Positions 18,337 through 27,898 of a DNA stretch of 64,000 nt are shown here, one piece after another. The stretch is from Paraburkholderia sprentiae WSM5005 (GTDB taxonomy: Bacteria > Pseudomonadota > Gammaproteobacteria > Burkholderiales > Burkholderiaceae): positions 248,001 to 312,000 of the forward strand of contig NZ_CP017565.2 in NCBI RefSeq assembly GCF_001865575.2. Reading direction: 5' to 3'. The notes under the pieces are model-generated. The model searched no databases and was not told where the DNA came from. It saw nothing but the letters and a program-made list of their open reading frames with translations. Both the position numbers and the translations under genes were made by a program. Positions within the stretch are counted from its first letter, which is position 1. Every line of letters begins with the position of its first letter.

Positions 18337-19575
18337 CTATGGCCGCACGCGCCGGAGAAACGACGCGAACTGCCATGCGACCGGCACACAGGCGGAGGCG
18401 AGCAGCCCCGCCGGAAGCGGGAGCCAACCGGGCAGATTGCCGATACCGGTCCAGTTCATTGCCGAAACGAGCAGGGAAACGATGGCGCCAGACAGCAACA
18501 TCGCTGATGCGCAGCGCGGGGGGACCTGTCGACCACTCTCGTGCAAGAGGAACAGCAACCCGACGGCCGCAACGTAGACGATGTTCAGCGAAACGATGGT
18601 CGACAGAATCGCCTGACCATCCGTCGCGATTGCGCAGCCAATGGCGACGATCAGCAGGCGCGACGCATAGCCGTAACGACCGTCACAGGCATGCAGGCCC
18701 TCAAGCGCCGATGACATCGCGCGCGTGATCGCGGTCCCTGATCCGAGAGCAGAAAGCAGGATGACGCCGATGCAAACCGATCCCATCGCCCCACTCGTTT
18801 GCAGCATGATCCACGGGATCGCGCTCGCGGTGTCCGTCAGGCCGGACAGCTTGCCGGCATGAAACGCTGCGACGACTGTTGCGGCCGGGAGAAACCCGGT
18901 CACCATGAGGAAGAGGCTCGCAAGTACGCAGCCGAGCCACCCGTCTCGCGGTCGGCGCGCTGAGACGACAAACTGTTGATAGTCCGATCCCGTGACGACC
19001 AGAAAGCCGACTGCCGCGATGGTCACCAGTGTTTCAGCGCCTGGCGCGGCGCGTGTCTCCTGGATGAAGGACGTCCACGCGTGAACGTACACGGTCAGGC
19101 CGTGCGATGCGACAAGCGCATGCAGGAGCGCGATGTTCATAGCCAGCAGGCAGCACGCGAAGAGCGCTGCGGCCATGCCGAGTTCGATGGAGGACATGAC
19201 CAGCAGCGCCGCGGCGATCACCGCCAGTGCATGGGTTGCCGGCAGTCCCGTCGCGACTAGCACGGCGATACCGCCATGAATCTGGGCGGCCAGCACGCCA
19301 GACATCCAGACGAGCGAGAGCAGCGCGACGAGCTTGCGCACGACGGGACCGTAACGCTCGCCCAACACGTCCCAGATGAGTTCGCGTCCCCGCCAGAGCG
19401 TGGGTGCGGCCAGCGCGAGCGCGAGCATGCCCAGTGCGGTGACGATCGCATACAGACTGCCCGCCATACCGGCATGGAGTGCCATTTCGCCGGAGCCGAG
19501 CAGGAATGCAACACCGTAGCTTGCCGAGACCAGCAGTGCAGCCACGTGAACCGCCCCGAGATTACGCTGCAACAT
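18337..19575 (-). CDS. multi-pass permease, sodium:solute-symporter-like
   Basis: About 412 residues from ATG at 19575, preceded by GGAGGCGAC. It has roughly 11-12 hydrophobic segments. The N-terminal stretch SYGVAFLLGSGEMALHAGMA resembles SSS/APC-type symporters. The start lies inside the end of the desaturase gene (14-base overlap), so translation of the two is coupled. The substrate is unknown. Confidence 0.65.
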   Translation of the reverse strand: MLQRNLGAVHVAALLVSASYGVAFLLGSGEMALHAGMAGSLYAIVTALGMLALALAAPTLWRGRELIWDVLGERYGPVVRKLVALLSLVWMSGVLAAQIHGGIAVLVATGLPATHALAVIAAALLVMSSIELGMAAALFACCLLAMNIALLHALVASHGLTVYVHAWTSFIQETRAAPGAETLVTIAAVGFLVVTGSDYQQFVVSARRPRDGWLGCVLASLFLMVTGFLPAATVVAAFHAGKLSGLTDTASAIPWIMLQTSGAMGSVCIGVILLSALGSGTAITRAMSSALEGLHACDGRYGYASRLLIVAIGCAIATDGQAILSTIVSLNIVYVAAVGLLFLLHESGRQVPPRCASAMLLSGAIVSLLVSAMNWTGIGNLPGWLPLPAGLLASACVPVAWQFASFLRRVRP

Positions 19576-20509
19576 TGTCGCCTCCATGGACTTCCCATTC
19601 ACGCACGGCTGCATCAGCGCCGGAAAAATACGCGTGGCAGACTCTGGCCGCGCCGGCGAAGACAGGCAATGCCAGCAGCTCGCGTTGCGCGTGTGCGAGG
19701 CGGTGATAGGGAATCGACGGCATCAGGTGATGCGTGAGGTGGTAGCCGTTGTTGCGCGGGTGAATGATCCGTCGCCATAGGCTGCGGGAAGAAACGTCGC
19801 GTGTGTAACCGAAGATCCCACCTTGCTCCAGACCAAAGTGGTCGCACAACTCACGAAACGTCGTGATCGCGTGAAAGACGGTGGCTCTCGCCAGCATCCA
19901 TATGCCGAAGAAAAGGGCCGCCGCATGAACGCCCCATACAAGCGCCACGGCACCCAGTACGGCGGCCCACCATCCGACCATGCCGAAGCGCTGCATCCAG
20001 CTGAGCCTCGACAGATGCAGGTGTCCGAACGTCGAGCTCAACCAGGCCGCTGGCGCGAGCAGAACCTTGAAAAACGGTTGCCACCAGCGGTCGGCCGGAT
20101 TCGGACGAACGGCGATGTAGTCAGGATCGCGCGCCGGGTCGCCCAGCCACGCATGATGGCGGGCGTGGAGCTCACGATACAGCGCAAGACTGTTGAAGAG
20201 CGCCGGTTCGATGAAGAGGCGTGCGAGGGCATCATTGAGGCGACATGAGCGGGCAAGATTGCGGTGCGCGGCGTCGTGCAGCAGGTTGCCGAGCGCACGC
20301 TGCCGGTTACCGACCCATGCAACGATCGCGGGCGACGACCACCATCCAAGGCGATGCAGGATCAGCATGGCGGCGGTGATACTCATCCAGTCGAATACGA
20401 TATCGACGACGACATGGATTACGTCGGGCGATGTCATGGCATGGTGAATCGTGTCCCAATCTGGAAACGCGGAGCGATGACCTGATCCTCGAACGTCTGT
20501 CACGGACAT
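19562..20509 (-). CDS. membrane fatty-acid desaturase family protein
   Basis: 315 residues with the three histidine boxes of membrane di-iron desaturases: HDAAH (78-82), HARHH (114-118) and HLTHH near residue 252, separated by hydrophobic hairpins. The enzyme should insert a double bond or hydroxyl into a lipid-type substrate in the inner membrane. Its end overlaps the start of a permease gene, an unusual partnership. The annotated ATG (20509) may be slightly early; the Met at residue 25 is another option. Confidence 0.82.
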   Translation of the reverse strand: MSVTDVRGSGHRSAFPDWDTIHHAMTSPDVIHVVVDIVFDWMSITAAMLILHRLGWWSSPAIVAWVGNRQRALGNLLHDAAHRNLARSCRLNDALARLFIEPALFNSLALYRELHARHHAWLGDPARDPDYIAVRPNPADRWWQPFFKVLLAPAAWLSSTFGHLHLSRLSWMQRFGMVGWWAAVLGAVALVWGVHAAALFFGIWMLARATVFHAITTFRELCDHFGLEQGGIFGYTRDVSSRSLWRRIIHPRNNGYHLTHHLMPSIPYHRLAHAQRELLALPVFAGAARVCHAYFSGADAAVREWEVHGGDNVAA

Positions 20510-20858
20510 TCGGTCACCTGTTCATCCGCGACTTCCGCTGGATTGCTCGCGCATCACACGCGCAGCGAAGTGGTGTCGCCTTTCAGGGTATCCGGGCAAG
20601 CGGCCCGGCACTGGGGAAAGGCGGTAGACGGCGTTAGCCGGCCCACTTGGAAAGTGTGGCATGTTCGGCCGTGTCCTCTTTAAAGGGAATTTGAATCGCC
20701 GCGTTGGATGCCCGCTTTTCTAACGTGCGACTACAGGGTCGAGTAGGGCCGATCGCATACGGCAGCAGTCGGCCATCAAGGGACACTCGACGGCATTGCC
20801 TACATCGTCGACAATCTCGAGGGATTTCTTCAAATGACATCTGCCGGGAGTGTTAAAG
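20510..20858. other. 349-base divergent spacer, no gene recognised
   Basis: It lies between the desaturase (minus) and methyltransferase (plus) start sites. No coding sequence was recognised. It presumably holds both promoters. Confidence 0.45.
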
Positions 20859-21524
20859 ATGCAGTCTGCATGGACTCGTGTTGATGAATACATTGTCGAT
20901 CGGCTTGTGCCTTCTGATTCTGCTTTGAAGAACGTCCTTTCCGCGAACACCGCTGCGAATCTGCCGCCGCATGATGTCGCGCCCAACCAAGGGAAACTGC
21001 TGCATATCTTCGCGCGAATGATTAGCGCGCGTCGCGTGCTCGAAATCGGGACCCTCGGTGGATATAGCACCATCTGGCTCGCTCGTGCATTGCCTGATGA
21101 CGGCAAAGTCGTCACGCTTGAGGCAGATGCAGCACACGCCAAAATGGCGCGATCAAATATCGAAATGGCCGGGCTTGCCAGCGTCGTGGAACTGCATGTT
21201 GCTCCGGCACTGGAGAGTCTCGCAAAGCTTCCTGCTGAAGACCCCTTTGATCTCATTTTTCTTGACGCGGACAAACAGAATAATCCTGCATATCTTGGAT
21301 GGGCACTCAGGCTGTCGCATTCCGGGACGGTCATCATCGGTGACAATGTTGTACGAGACGGAGCTATTACAGATGCTGACAGCATGGACCCGCGGGTGCA
21401 GGGTGTTCGCGGCTTCTTCGATATGATCGCCGATGAACCTCGCCTGACCGCCACTGCTCTGCAAACGGTTGGTAGCAAAGGGTGGGACGGCTTCACGATT
21501 GCGATCGTGAACGACCAATTCTGA
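20859..21524 (+). CDS. O-methyltransferase family 3 (SAM-dependent)
   Basis: About 221 residues from ATG at 20859, with GGGAG eight bases upstream. The SAM motif is VLEIGTLGGYSTIWLARALP; the metal/catalytic motif is FDLIFLDADKQNNPAYL, followed by GDNVVRDG. This is the CCoAMT/catechol-O-methyltransferase class that methylates hydroxyls of catechol-like acceptors. The gene stands alone on the plus strand. Confidence 0.87.
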   Translation: MQSAWTRVDEYIVDRLVPSDSALKNVLSANTAANLPPHDVAPNQGKLLHIFARMISARRVLEIGTLGGYSTIWLARALPDDGKVVTLEADAAHAKMARSNIEMAGLASVVELHVAPALESLAKLPAEDPFDLIFLDADKQNNPAYLGWALRLSHSGTVIIGDNVVRDGAITDADSMDPRVQGVRGFFDMIADEPRLTATALQTVGSKGWDGFTIAIVNDQF

Positions 21525-21647
21525 GGCATCTAGATAAGCGCGGCCGGGCAATTTATGCCGACCGCGTCAGGCTCTGTCCGGCCACTTTCAGGCGTTCACA
21601 CTCGTCCCTCAGTTAGACTATTCACCCACCAAAACCCGTGATTGAGC

Positions 21648-22340
21648 ATGTCGCTGCCGATGATTTTCCTGCCCGCCATGCCCTGCGACGGAAGACTTTA
21701 CGCCGATCAGCTTGACGGGCTAAAAGATCTCGTTTCACCCTCTGTCCAGGTGCTAGACCGGAAGACTTTCGGCGACAGTGCCGAAGCATTGTTAGCTTCC
21801 ACATCCGGGAGCTTCATACTGGCGGGGACGGCCTATGGTGGATGCCTTGCAATGGAGGTACTGGCAAGGGCGCCTGAGCGAGTTAGCGGACTCTGGCTGA
21901 TGAACTGTCAGCCAGGTACTCACCCGAACCCAAGCGTAGTCCGAGAGACCAGCCTCAGGATTCGTCGCGGCGAACACGAAGATGTCATCGCGGAGTTTGC
22001 AAATAACGCGATCCCTGCTGACGACATAGCTTCACGAGCGGCCTTCATCCGCATGGCGCGTGATACTGGCGCCGACACGTTCGCACGGCAGTCTGACGCA
22101 ACGCTGACTCGCGCCGATCATTGGCAAACGCTGTCTACTGCCAGCAAGGTTCCAACGCTGCTGATATGGGGCGAGGCGGACCAGTTCGTTCCTGTCGAGG
22201 TCGGGACTCGCATCGCCAGGCTGATGCCACATGCCCGCTTTGAGTCGTTTCAGGGTTGCGGATACTTCCCGACACTAGAACGCCCAACTTTATGCACAAA
22301 GATAGCGCGCGATTGGCTGATGAGCTCGGTTATTTCTTGA
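21648..22340 (+). CDS. alpha/beta-hydrolase fold protein lacking catalytic Ser and His
   Basis: About 230 residues from ATG at 21648. The fold is clear (FLPAMPCDGRLY, nucleophile elbow GTAYGG, ERVSGLWLMNCQPG, IWGEADQFVP, GCGYFPTLERP). At the elbow the nucleophile Ser is Ala (residue 62), and the usual catalytic His of GCGHxPTLE is Tyr (about 206); the Asp in EADQFVP remains. It is therefore probably not a hydrolase in the ordinary sense, rather a pseudoenzyme or binding protein, or a decaying gene. Confidence 0.78.
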   Translation: MSLPMIFLPAMPCDGRLYADQLDGLKDLVSPSVQVLDRKTFGDSAEALLASTSGSFILAGTAYGGCLAMEVLARAPERVSGLWLMNCQPGTHPNPSVVRETSLRIRRGEHEDVIAEFANNAIPADDIASRAAFIRMARDTGADTFARQSDATLTRADHWQTLSTASKVPTLLIWGEADQFVPVEVGTRIARLMPHARFESFQGCGYFPTLERPTLCTKIARDWLMSSVIS

Positions 22341-22433
22341 GACCTGTTGGGACCCGGTAGACCACGTTCGTCGCGGCGAGACGTTTGAGACGGTCGTTCA
22401 ATTTTTTGAGGCCAACAGGAACGGGTCGACGGC

Positions 22434-22979
22434 TCACATTTCGCCGGCGCAGAGATGCGGCTGTGAAAGGGCGAGCCACTCCCCGAGCGGTGTGAGACTT
22501 ATTCCGGGTGAGACCGGACCACCGAAGGATTCGGAGACAAACGGCGCATCGTCCTCCGGGCGACGAACGACCTGAACAATGTGCGTGATGCCTCGTGGAC
22601 GAGGATGGTTACTCGCCCAGGCAGGCTCTCCCATTTTCAGCCCAATGGCGGCGCAACGCGGGAGGCTGATGGCAGTGATCTCTTGCCCTTCAAGAATGAA
22701 CTCCGTCCGGATCTCAATCTCGTGGATGATCCGTTCTGACCACGTCTGCACAGCCTGCATGTCGGCGGCCCCGAACACTGCGCGGCCAGCTGCGTCGTTT
22801 TCCGCTTGCATTGCTTTCGTGAGAAGCAATCCTGTCCATCCCGAGCAGTCGATGACCGGAGGGCTCGCCGATAGTCCTTCGGCTTTCACGCCTCGCTGGT
22901 ATCCGGCGCGACCTGTATAAAGCTGTACCAGTCGCCACATCGTCGTTTCGGCCGTTTCGAATATCATGGGCGAATTCAT
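22434..22979 (-). CDS. hypothetical protein with NlpC/P60-like DCSGW motif
   Basis: 181 residues, not securely recognised. VIDCSGWTGLLLTKAM near residue 43 resembles the catalytic Cys site of NlpC/P60 cysteine peptidases, and ITHIVQVV later could supply the His. No signal peptide is seen, so the target may be cytosolic. It is convergent with the hydrolase gene, 93 bases away. Confidence 0.5.
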   Translation of the reverse strand: MNSPMIFETAETTMWRLVQLYTGRAGYQRGVKAEGLSASPPVIDCSGWTGLLLTKAMQAENDAAGRAVFGAADMQAVQTWSERIIHEIEIRTEFILEGQEITAISLPRCAAIGLKMGEPAWASNHPRPRGITHIVQVVRRPEDDAPFVSESFGGPVSPGISLTPLGEWLALSQPHLCAGEM

Positions 22980-23168
22980 TCCTGTCTCAGGATCAGTTAT
23001 CCGTGGGAATTATGCACCGGCCGCCGCATGTGCATCGATTGATCGCTATGGCTCAACTGGCACCGATCGCGATAGGCAAGGTGCGGCCAGTTTGGGACAT
23101 TCAATTGAGTCGCTTAGATCGTCGACAATTGCTGGGCCGTAGCGAAGCGCTCCTTTTCGTTTCGACGT

Positions 23169-23799
23169 TCACTTCCGGCTCGCGACAGCAAGTCTCGCCG
23201 CCAATCCGGCAAAAACTGGCGCAAGCAGGTATTGCGGGACTCGGGACTGGCGGCGTCGGCGTGCCCACCGCTCGCTAAGTTGACTTGCAGAAAGTATGAC
23301 GACACCGTTCACAATCAGACCGATGAGGTTAAGCACGGTCGCAAGCGTCAAGATCTGAAAGGCGACTGCCCCATCTTGGGGTCGCACAAATTGCGGGAAC
23401 AGCGCAAGGACGAACAACGCCATCTTCGGATTCAGCAAATTGGTCAGCAAGCCCTCACTGAAAATCTTTCGAATGGGAAAACGAGCTTCGCTTGCGGCGG
23501 GTGAAGTCGGTATGGGGAACGCGCGAAGGGTTTTCCAAGCAAGGTAGAGTAGGTAGGTGGCTCCGGCGAAACGGACGACATCTAGGCTATCGGAACTGCG
23601 AGAAACAACCGGGACAAGCCAAACGCTGCAAGCATTGCGTGACAATAGGTTCCAGCCAAAATTCCGGCAAGCGACGCAAAGCCAGCAGATCGCCCCTGAG
23701 CAACGCTTCTAGATGCTATGAGTAGCATATCCGGACCGGAGTCATCGTAAGCGCGATACAGGCCCCTGAAAAGAGTCCGAGAGTGGGAAGGCTAGGCAT
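23169..23799 (-). pseudogene. LysE-family exporter, two frameshifts
   Basis: The start (MPSLPTLGLFSGACIALTMT) is at 23799. One missing base just after MTP shifts the frame; the second frame gives DMLLIASRSVAQGRSAGFA and LAGTYCHAMLAAFGLS, and a second missing base near 23590 returns it to DVVRFAGATYLLYLAW and the C-terminal half (LTNLLNPKMALFVLALFPQF). With both bases restored it would be a normal amino-acid exporter of about 210 residues. Confidence 0.85.
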
Positions 23800-24299
23800 G
23801 AAGGGTCCCCTTTATGCGCATGGCGCAAAAGGGATCTCAGTTTATTGAACGCTTTTTATGGGTCAACCAATTTTGACCGGAGGGTTTCGGCGATGCTGTT
23901 GATCGGACTGCAACTGACCCGCAGCGCATGGATGTCCGTTCTGGAGAAATGCGGAGGACCGCTCCAGGTCGACTGCGGAAGCTCGGCACCACGGGAGGAC
24001 CGCGGGTCACCGACCGACGACGAACTTCCGGGTTCGGCCACAAGCCGTCACTCGACAGTGGCTCTCGAAAGCGGCCGCTCACTGACATTGACCTACGGAG
24101 CGGCAGGCTCTAACATGCCTTTCATGCTCGCTTACGACCATTCCTCCTTCCGCGTTGTCCACGCATGCTGTCACGGCCTGCCAGGGGGAGCTTGCGTCTA
24201 GCGCGCCAATCTGCGTCACGTCCAAGCCTCAACTGGCCACCCGTTGCGAAACCGGTGGCCTTTTTGTTTTTCCGATCGCTCCACTACGCGAAAATTCCG
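23800..24299. other. 500-base spacer, no gene recognised
   Basis: Open frames occur on both strands, but none resembles a known protein. It marks the transition from the chromosomal-looking part to the integrase/IS region. Confidence 0.45.
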
Positions 24300-25708
24300 A
24301 TGCCACTTTTCCTGTATGACACCTGGTCGCGCGCCGTGCGCCCCTTCAAGCCGATACAACCCGATCACGTCGGCCTGTATTGCTGCGGGCCTACGGTGTA
24401 CGACCACGCGCATATCGGCAATCTGCGGACCTACATGTTCGAAGACGTGCTCCGGCGCGTCCTGATGCTAAACGGCTACGCCGTGCAGCACGTCGTCAAT
24501 ATCACCGATGTTGGCCATCTGGTCTCCGATGCCGATGACGGCGAAGACAAGATGGAGAAAGGAAGCCGGCGAACGGGAGAGTCGGCATGGGCGATCGCCG
24601 AGCGTTATACAGAGGCTTTCCTGGCCGACTGGCGAGCGCTCAACTTGCTGGAGCCTTCGGTCTGGTGCCGCGCAACCGACCATATCGCGGATCAGGTTGC
24701 CTTCATTGTCACCCTTGAACGCGCCGGTTACACCTACCAGACCGCAGATGGCCTGTACTTCGACACCAGCAAGCAGGACGATTACGGCTTTCTGGCTCGC
24801 CTCGACCATGAGGGCCTGCAAGCCGGCAAGCGGGTTGCACTAGGCGAGAAAAAGCGCGCCACGGATTTCGCGCTATGGAAACTCAGCCCGGCTGATTCCC
24901 GGCGGCAGATGGAATGGGACAGCCCTTGGGGACGCGGCTTTCCCGGCTGGCACATCGAGTGCTCGGCGATGTCGGCCAGGTATCTGGGGTCCTGGTTCGA
25001 TATCCACTGCGGAGGTGAAGACCACATCGCCGTGCATCACAGCAACGAAATCGCGCAGACGCAAGCCGCGCACGGTACCCGGCTCGCCAACTTCTGGATG
25101 CACGGCCATTTCCTTACACTGGACGCTACGAAAATGTCCAAGGCGGGCGGTGACTTCCTCCGCCTGCAGACACTGGTCGACCGCGGAGTCGATCCGCTGG
25201 CGTATCGCTACCTGTGCTTGACGGCGCACTATCGAAGCTCCCTGCGTTTCAACTGGGAAGCGCTTGAAGCCGCAAAGGTCGCGCTCGACCGGCTACGCAA
25301 CGTCTATTCGAGTTGGCCCACCGGTGGTACGGCGGATGAGCGTTTTGTCGCCCGGTTCAACGCTGAGGTCAATCAGGATCTGAATCTGCCGCGCGCACTA
25401 GCCGTGCTGTGGGATCTGGTGAGGAGCGATTGCCCCCGGCCACGCGACGGGCCACCGTTGACAGCTTCGATTCGGTACTTGGGTTACGACTGCCCGATTG
25501 GCAGCCGGACAAGCTGGATATCCCGGCAGACATTGCTGCCTTGGCCGAGCAGCGCGAGAAGGCGCGCGCCAACAGGGATTGGGACCAAGCCGACCACCTA
25601 CGTGACACATTGAGAGCCTTGGGATGGCAAATCGAAGACGGTGAGCGCGGGCTACGACTAACCCGGACTGTCAAAGAAATGACGAGACTTGGGGATGGCT
25701 GCCGGTGA
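24300..25708 (+). pseudogene. cysS: extra cysteinyl-tRNA synthetase, one frameshift
   Basis: From ATG at 24300 the protein shows the class I signatures: zinc Cys in [19 protein letters not shown] (HIGH as HIGN), the second zinc site [10 protein letters not shown] with [14 protein letters not shown], and KMSK in [14 protein letters not shown]. The frame breaks near 25427 after WDLVRSD; one extra base would restore [14 protein letters not shown] and a C-terminal helical tail ending 25708. Total would be about 470 residues. Its place beside the integrase region suggests a second, acquired copy. Confidence 0.85.
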
Positions 25709-26389
25709 TGCTCGAAAGACTGGCGGCTGTGCGTCCTATGCGCTATGCGGGGCGCACAACCGCAGGCGAGATGGCACCGGCCCGGCGCGACCGGTTGAAC
25801 GTCTGCTTCGCGTGCGATCGACGGGCAGCTTGGGGTCGGGAAGACTCGTTCATTGACAGGGAAAAGTGCCATTCGCCGACGCCGGCTTGCGAATGGCCGC
25901 AAACCTGTGGCCGACGCACCTCCGCCTGTCGCCGAAGGTCAGGTATGGCCGACAAGCAACGCTCTGCATCGCGAATCGAATGGCCGTTTCCAAGGTATCG
26001 GCAACAGCTGGCTCAGAGTCGACTTCAACCGATCTTCCCACGCGAAACGAAAACCAATCCGGCCTCCTTCATCCCGCGCGATTATCCAGGCCCTGGTGGC
26101 TTGACCAACTGATCGGGTTTCGAATTACCGCGTGCAACTCGCGTCCCGCAAAGGCTCACCTTGAGGACTTGAGTCAAACATATGGATGCAACTAACAGTC
26201 CGGCTTCATCACATCCATACCGAAATCCAAACCAAAACCTTGCCTCCAAAGGCAACGGGGCCGAGTGTACGCGACGGTTTATCTACGTGGCGGAAATCAG
26301 CGGCGCATCCGTCTTCCGTCTGTTCTGTAAAATTGAAGACAGGCGACGGCAGCTTAAAGGCCCCTGATTGAACTCACGAGGTGTAAAAA
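25709..26389. other. 681-base spacer before the integrase module
   Basis: No protein-like frame was recognised and no tRNA could be folded by eye, so the expected attachment site of the integrase was not found here. Confidence 0.45.
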
Positions 26390-26663
26390 ATGGACACCAT
26401 TGACCTGATGCCAGATGTCGCGGCGGCCCGACATGAAATCTCGTTTCGCCTGGCCGGGCAATGCAGTGAGGTCGCCTGTGTGATCACGCGGGAAGCGCTC
26501 GAAGCGCAATTCTGGTTGCCCGGAGACGCTGATCAGGTCCGCATGCTCAAGGCATTTGCTGACGGACGGCGTCGCATTATCGCGGTCGCCGAACGAAAAA
26601 ATCCGCCTGCGTCCGGGCAGACCGGTCAGGCTCACTACTCAGGATTTCGAGGCCGGAGATTAG
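26390..26663 (+). CDS. DUF1488-like small protein, probable one-base frameshift
   Basis: The N-terminal 70 residues (VACVITREALEAQFWLPG, MLKAFADGRRRIIAVAERK) resemble DUF1488 proteins. At an A6 run (26596-26601) the written frame continues without a sensible end into the integrase region; with five As it would read IRLRPGRPVRLTTQDFEAGD and stop at 26663. It is convergent with the integrase. Function unknown. Confidence 0.5.
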
Positions 26664-26681
26664 TCCTCCGGTTGCCGCCCG

Positions 26682-27860
26682 TCACCAGTCAATGCGGTGT
26701 TTTTCATCAGTGTCGCGGTGCCGGCGATCATCGTCCACGTGCAGATACTGACTGGTTGTCGTCAGGGACGCATGTCCGAGGTTATCGCGCACGAGTCGCA
26801 GATCCAGTTGCTGGTCTGCCATATGTGAGCCTGCGCTGTGACGTAGCCAGTGCGCCGACGCCTGTTCGAGGCGGTCGGCGCGCAACGCATGGTCGTCGCC
26901 ACGCGCGCGCAACGATCCTGCGGCGTCGCTGAAGACCTCCTTCACGATCCGGTGCAATGCGGCGCGCGTGAGTGGCCTGAGTGACTGGCCGATCGGCAGC
27001 ACCAGCGGCGTTTCCTCGCCGGGTGAGGGGAGCGCTGGCAGTCCGCGGGCTCGCCGGTATGTGCCGAGTTCCATCATCATTTCCGCGGTGGCGGGCACCA
27101 GCCGCTCCTTGCCACCTTTGCCCATTACTTCGAGCCACCAGCGCTCCTTGCCGTTTTCGTCGCCCCGACGGAAAAACTGGCCCATCGTATTCGAGCCCAC
27201 TTCCGTGATCCGCAGGCCACCCAGGTAGAGCAGGGTGAAAAGCCAGCGCACGCGCGCGTGATGTTCGCGCTCGCGACTGGTTTCCCTGGGCATGCCCTGA
27301 ATGTACGTTTTGACTTCAAGCCACAGTTCGGGCGACAGATAGCGGACGATGCGCGGCCTGGCCCGGCGCGCGCGCTGGCGTGAGAGCGACAGGGGATTGC
27401 CGGCGAGATAGCCGGCCTGCACCAGCCACGCGAACATGACGTTGAGGATCGCCATCGCCTGCCGCTGGCTCGATGCCGACAGGGGGCCGTAGAACGGTCG
27501 CCAGCGCGGATCGTCGCGAGGCTGCTTGTTGCGTCCGCCATCAGCGGTCCACCGTGCCGCGGGTTGCGGATCGGCGAGAAAGTGCTGGTAGACCAGCAGG
27601 TCTTCGTGCGTGAGCGAGGAGAGCGGTTTGCCCATCTGCAGGACGGACCACAGCAGCAGCCGTTCGGCTTCCTTGCGGTAGTTGTCGAACGTCGTTTTCG
27701 TATCGACGAGGCGGGCGAGCCACGCGCGGATCGCATCGGAATCGGTCACCGCGGCGACCTGCATGTGGCCGGTTCCGCGGTTCGTGCCGTGGTGGCCGTC
27801 GAGACCGGCGGGCAGTTCGAGCGCGTCGATCGGGCGCGGGGCGGGGACGGCGGTTTTCAT
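26682..27860 (-). CDS. tyrosine-type site-specific integrase/recombinase
   Basis: 392 residues. The N-terminal SAM-like core-binding domain (TKTTFDNYRKEAERLLLWS) is followed by the catalytic domain with GGLRITEVGS (Arg), ASAHWLRHSAGSHM (His-x-x-Arg), LGHASLTTTSQYLHV (His and nucleophile Tyr near 372). All catalytic residues are present, so it is likely active. Such integrases sit on Burkholderiales islands and megaplasmids next to KfrA-like genes, as here. Confidence 0.9.
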   Translation of the reverse strand: MKTAVPAPRPIDALELPAGLDGHHGTNRGTGHMQVAAVTDSDAIRAWLARLVDTKTTFDNYRKEAERLLLWSVLQMGKPLSSLTHEDLLVYQHFLADPQPAARWTADGGRNKQPRDDPRWRPFYGPLSASSQRQAMAILNVMFAWLVQAGYLAGNPLSLSRQRARRARPRIVRYLSPELWLEVKTYIQGMPRETSREREHHARVRWLFTLLYLGGLRITEVGSNTMGQFFRRGDENGKERWWLEVMGKGGKERLVPATAEMMMELGTYRRARGLPALPSPGEETPLVLPIGQSLRPLTRAALHRIVKEVFSDAAGSLRARGDDHALRADRLEQASAHWLRHSAGSHMADQQLDLRLVRDNLGHASLTTTSQYLHVDDDRRHRDTDEKHRIDW

Positions 27861-27898
27861 GGTCGCAGACGCGGCGGAGGTCGAGGTGTGACGTGGTT

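Noticed and set aside
25709..26389. Possible tRNA attachment site for the integrase
   Set aside because: No cloverleaf or T-loop with matching acceptor stem could be found by eye.
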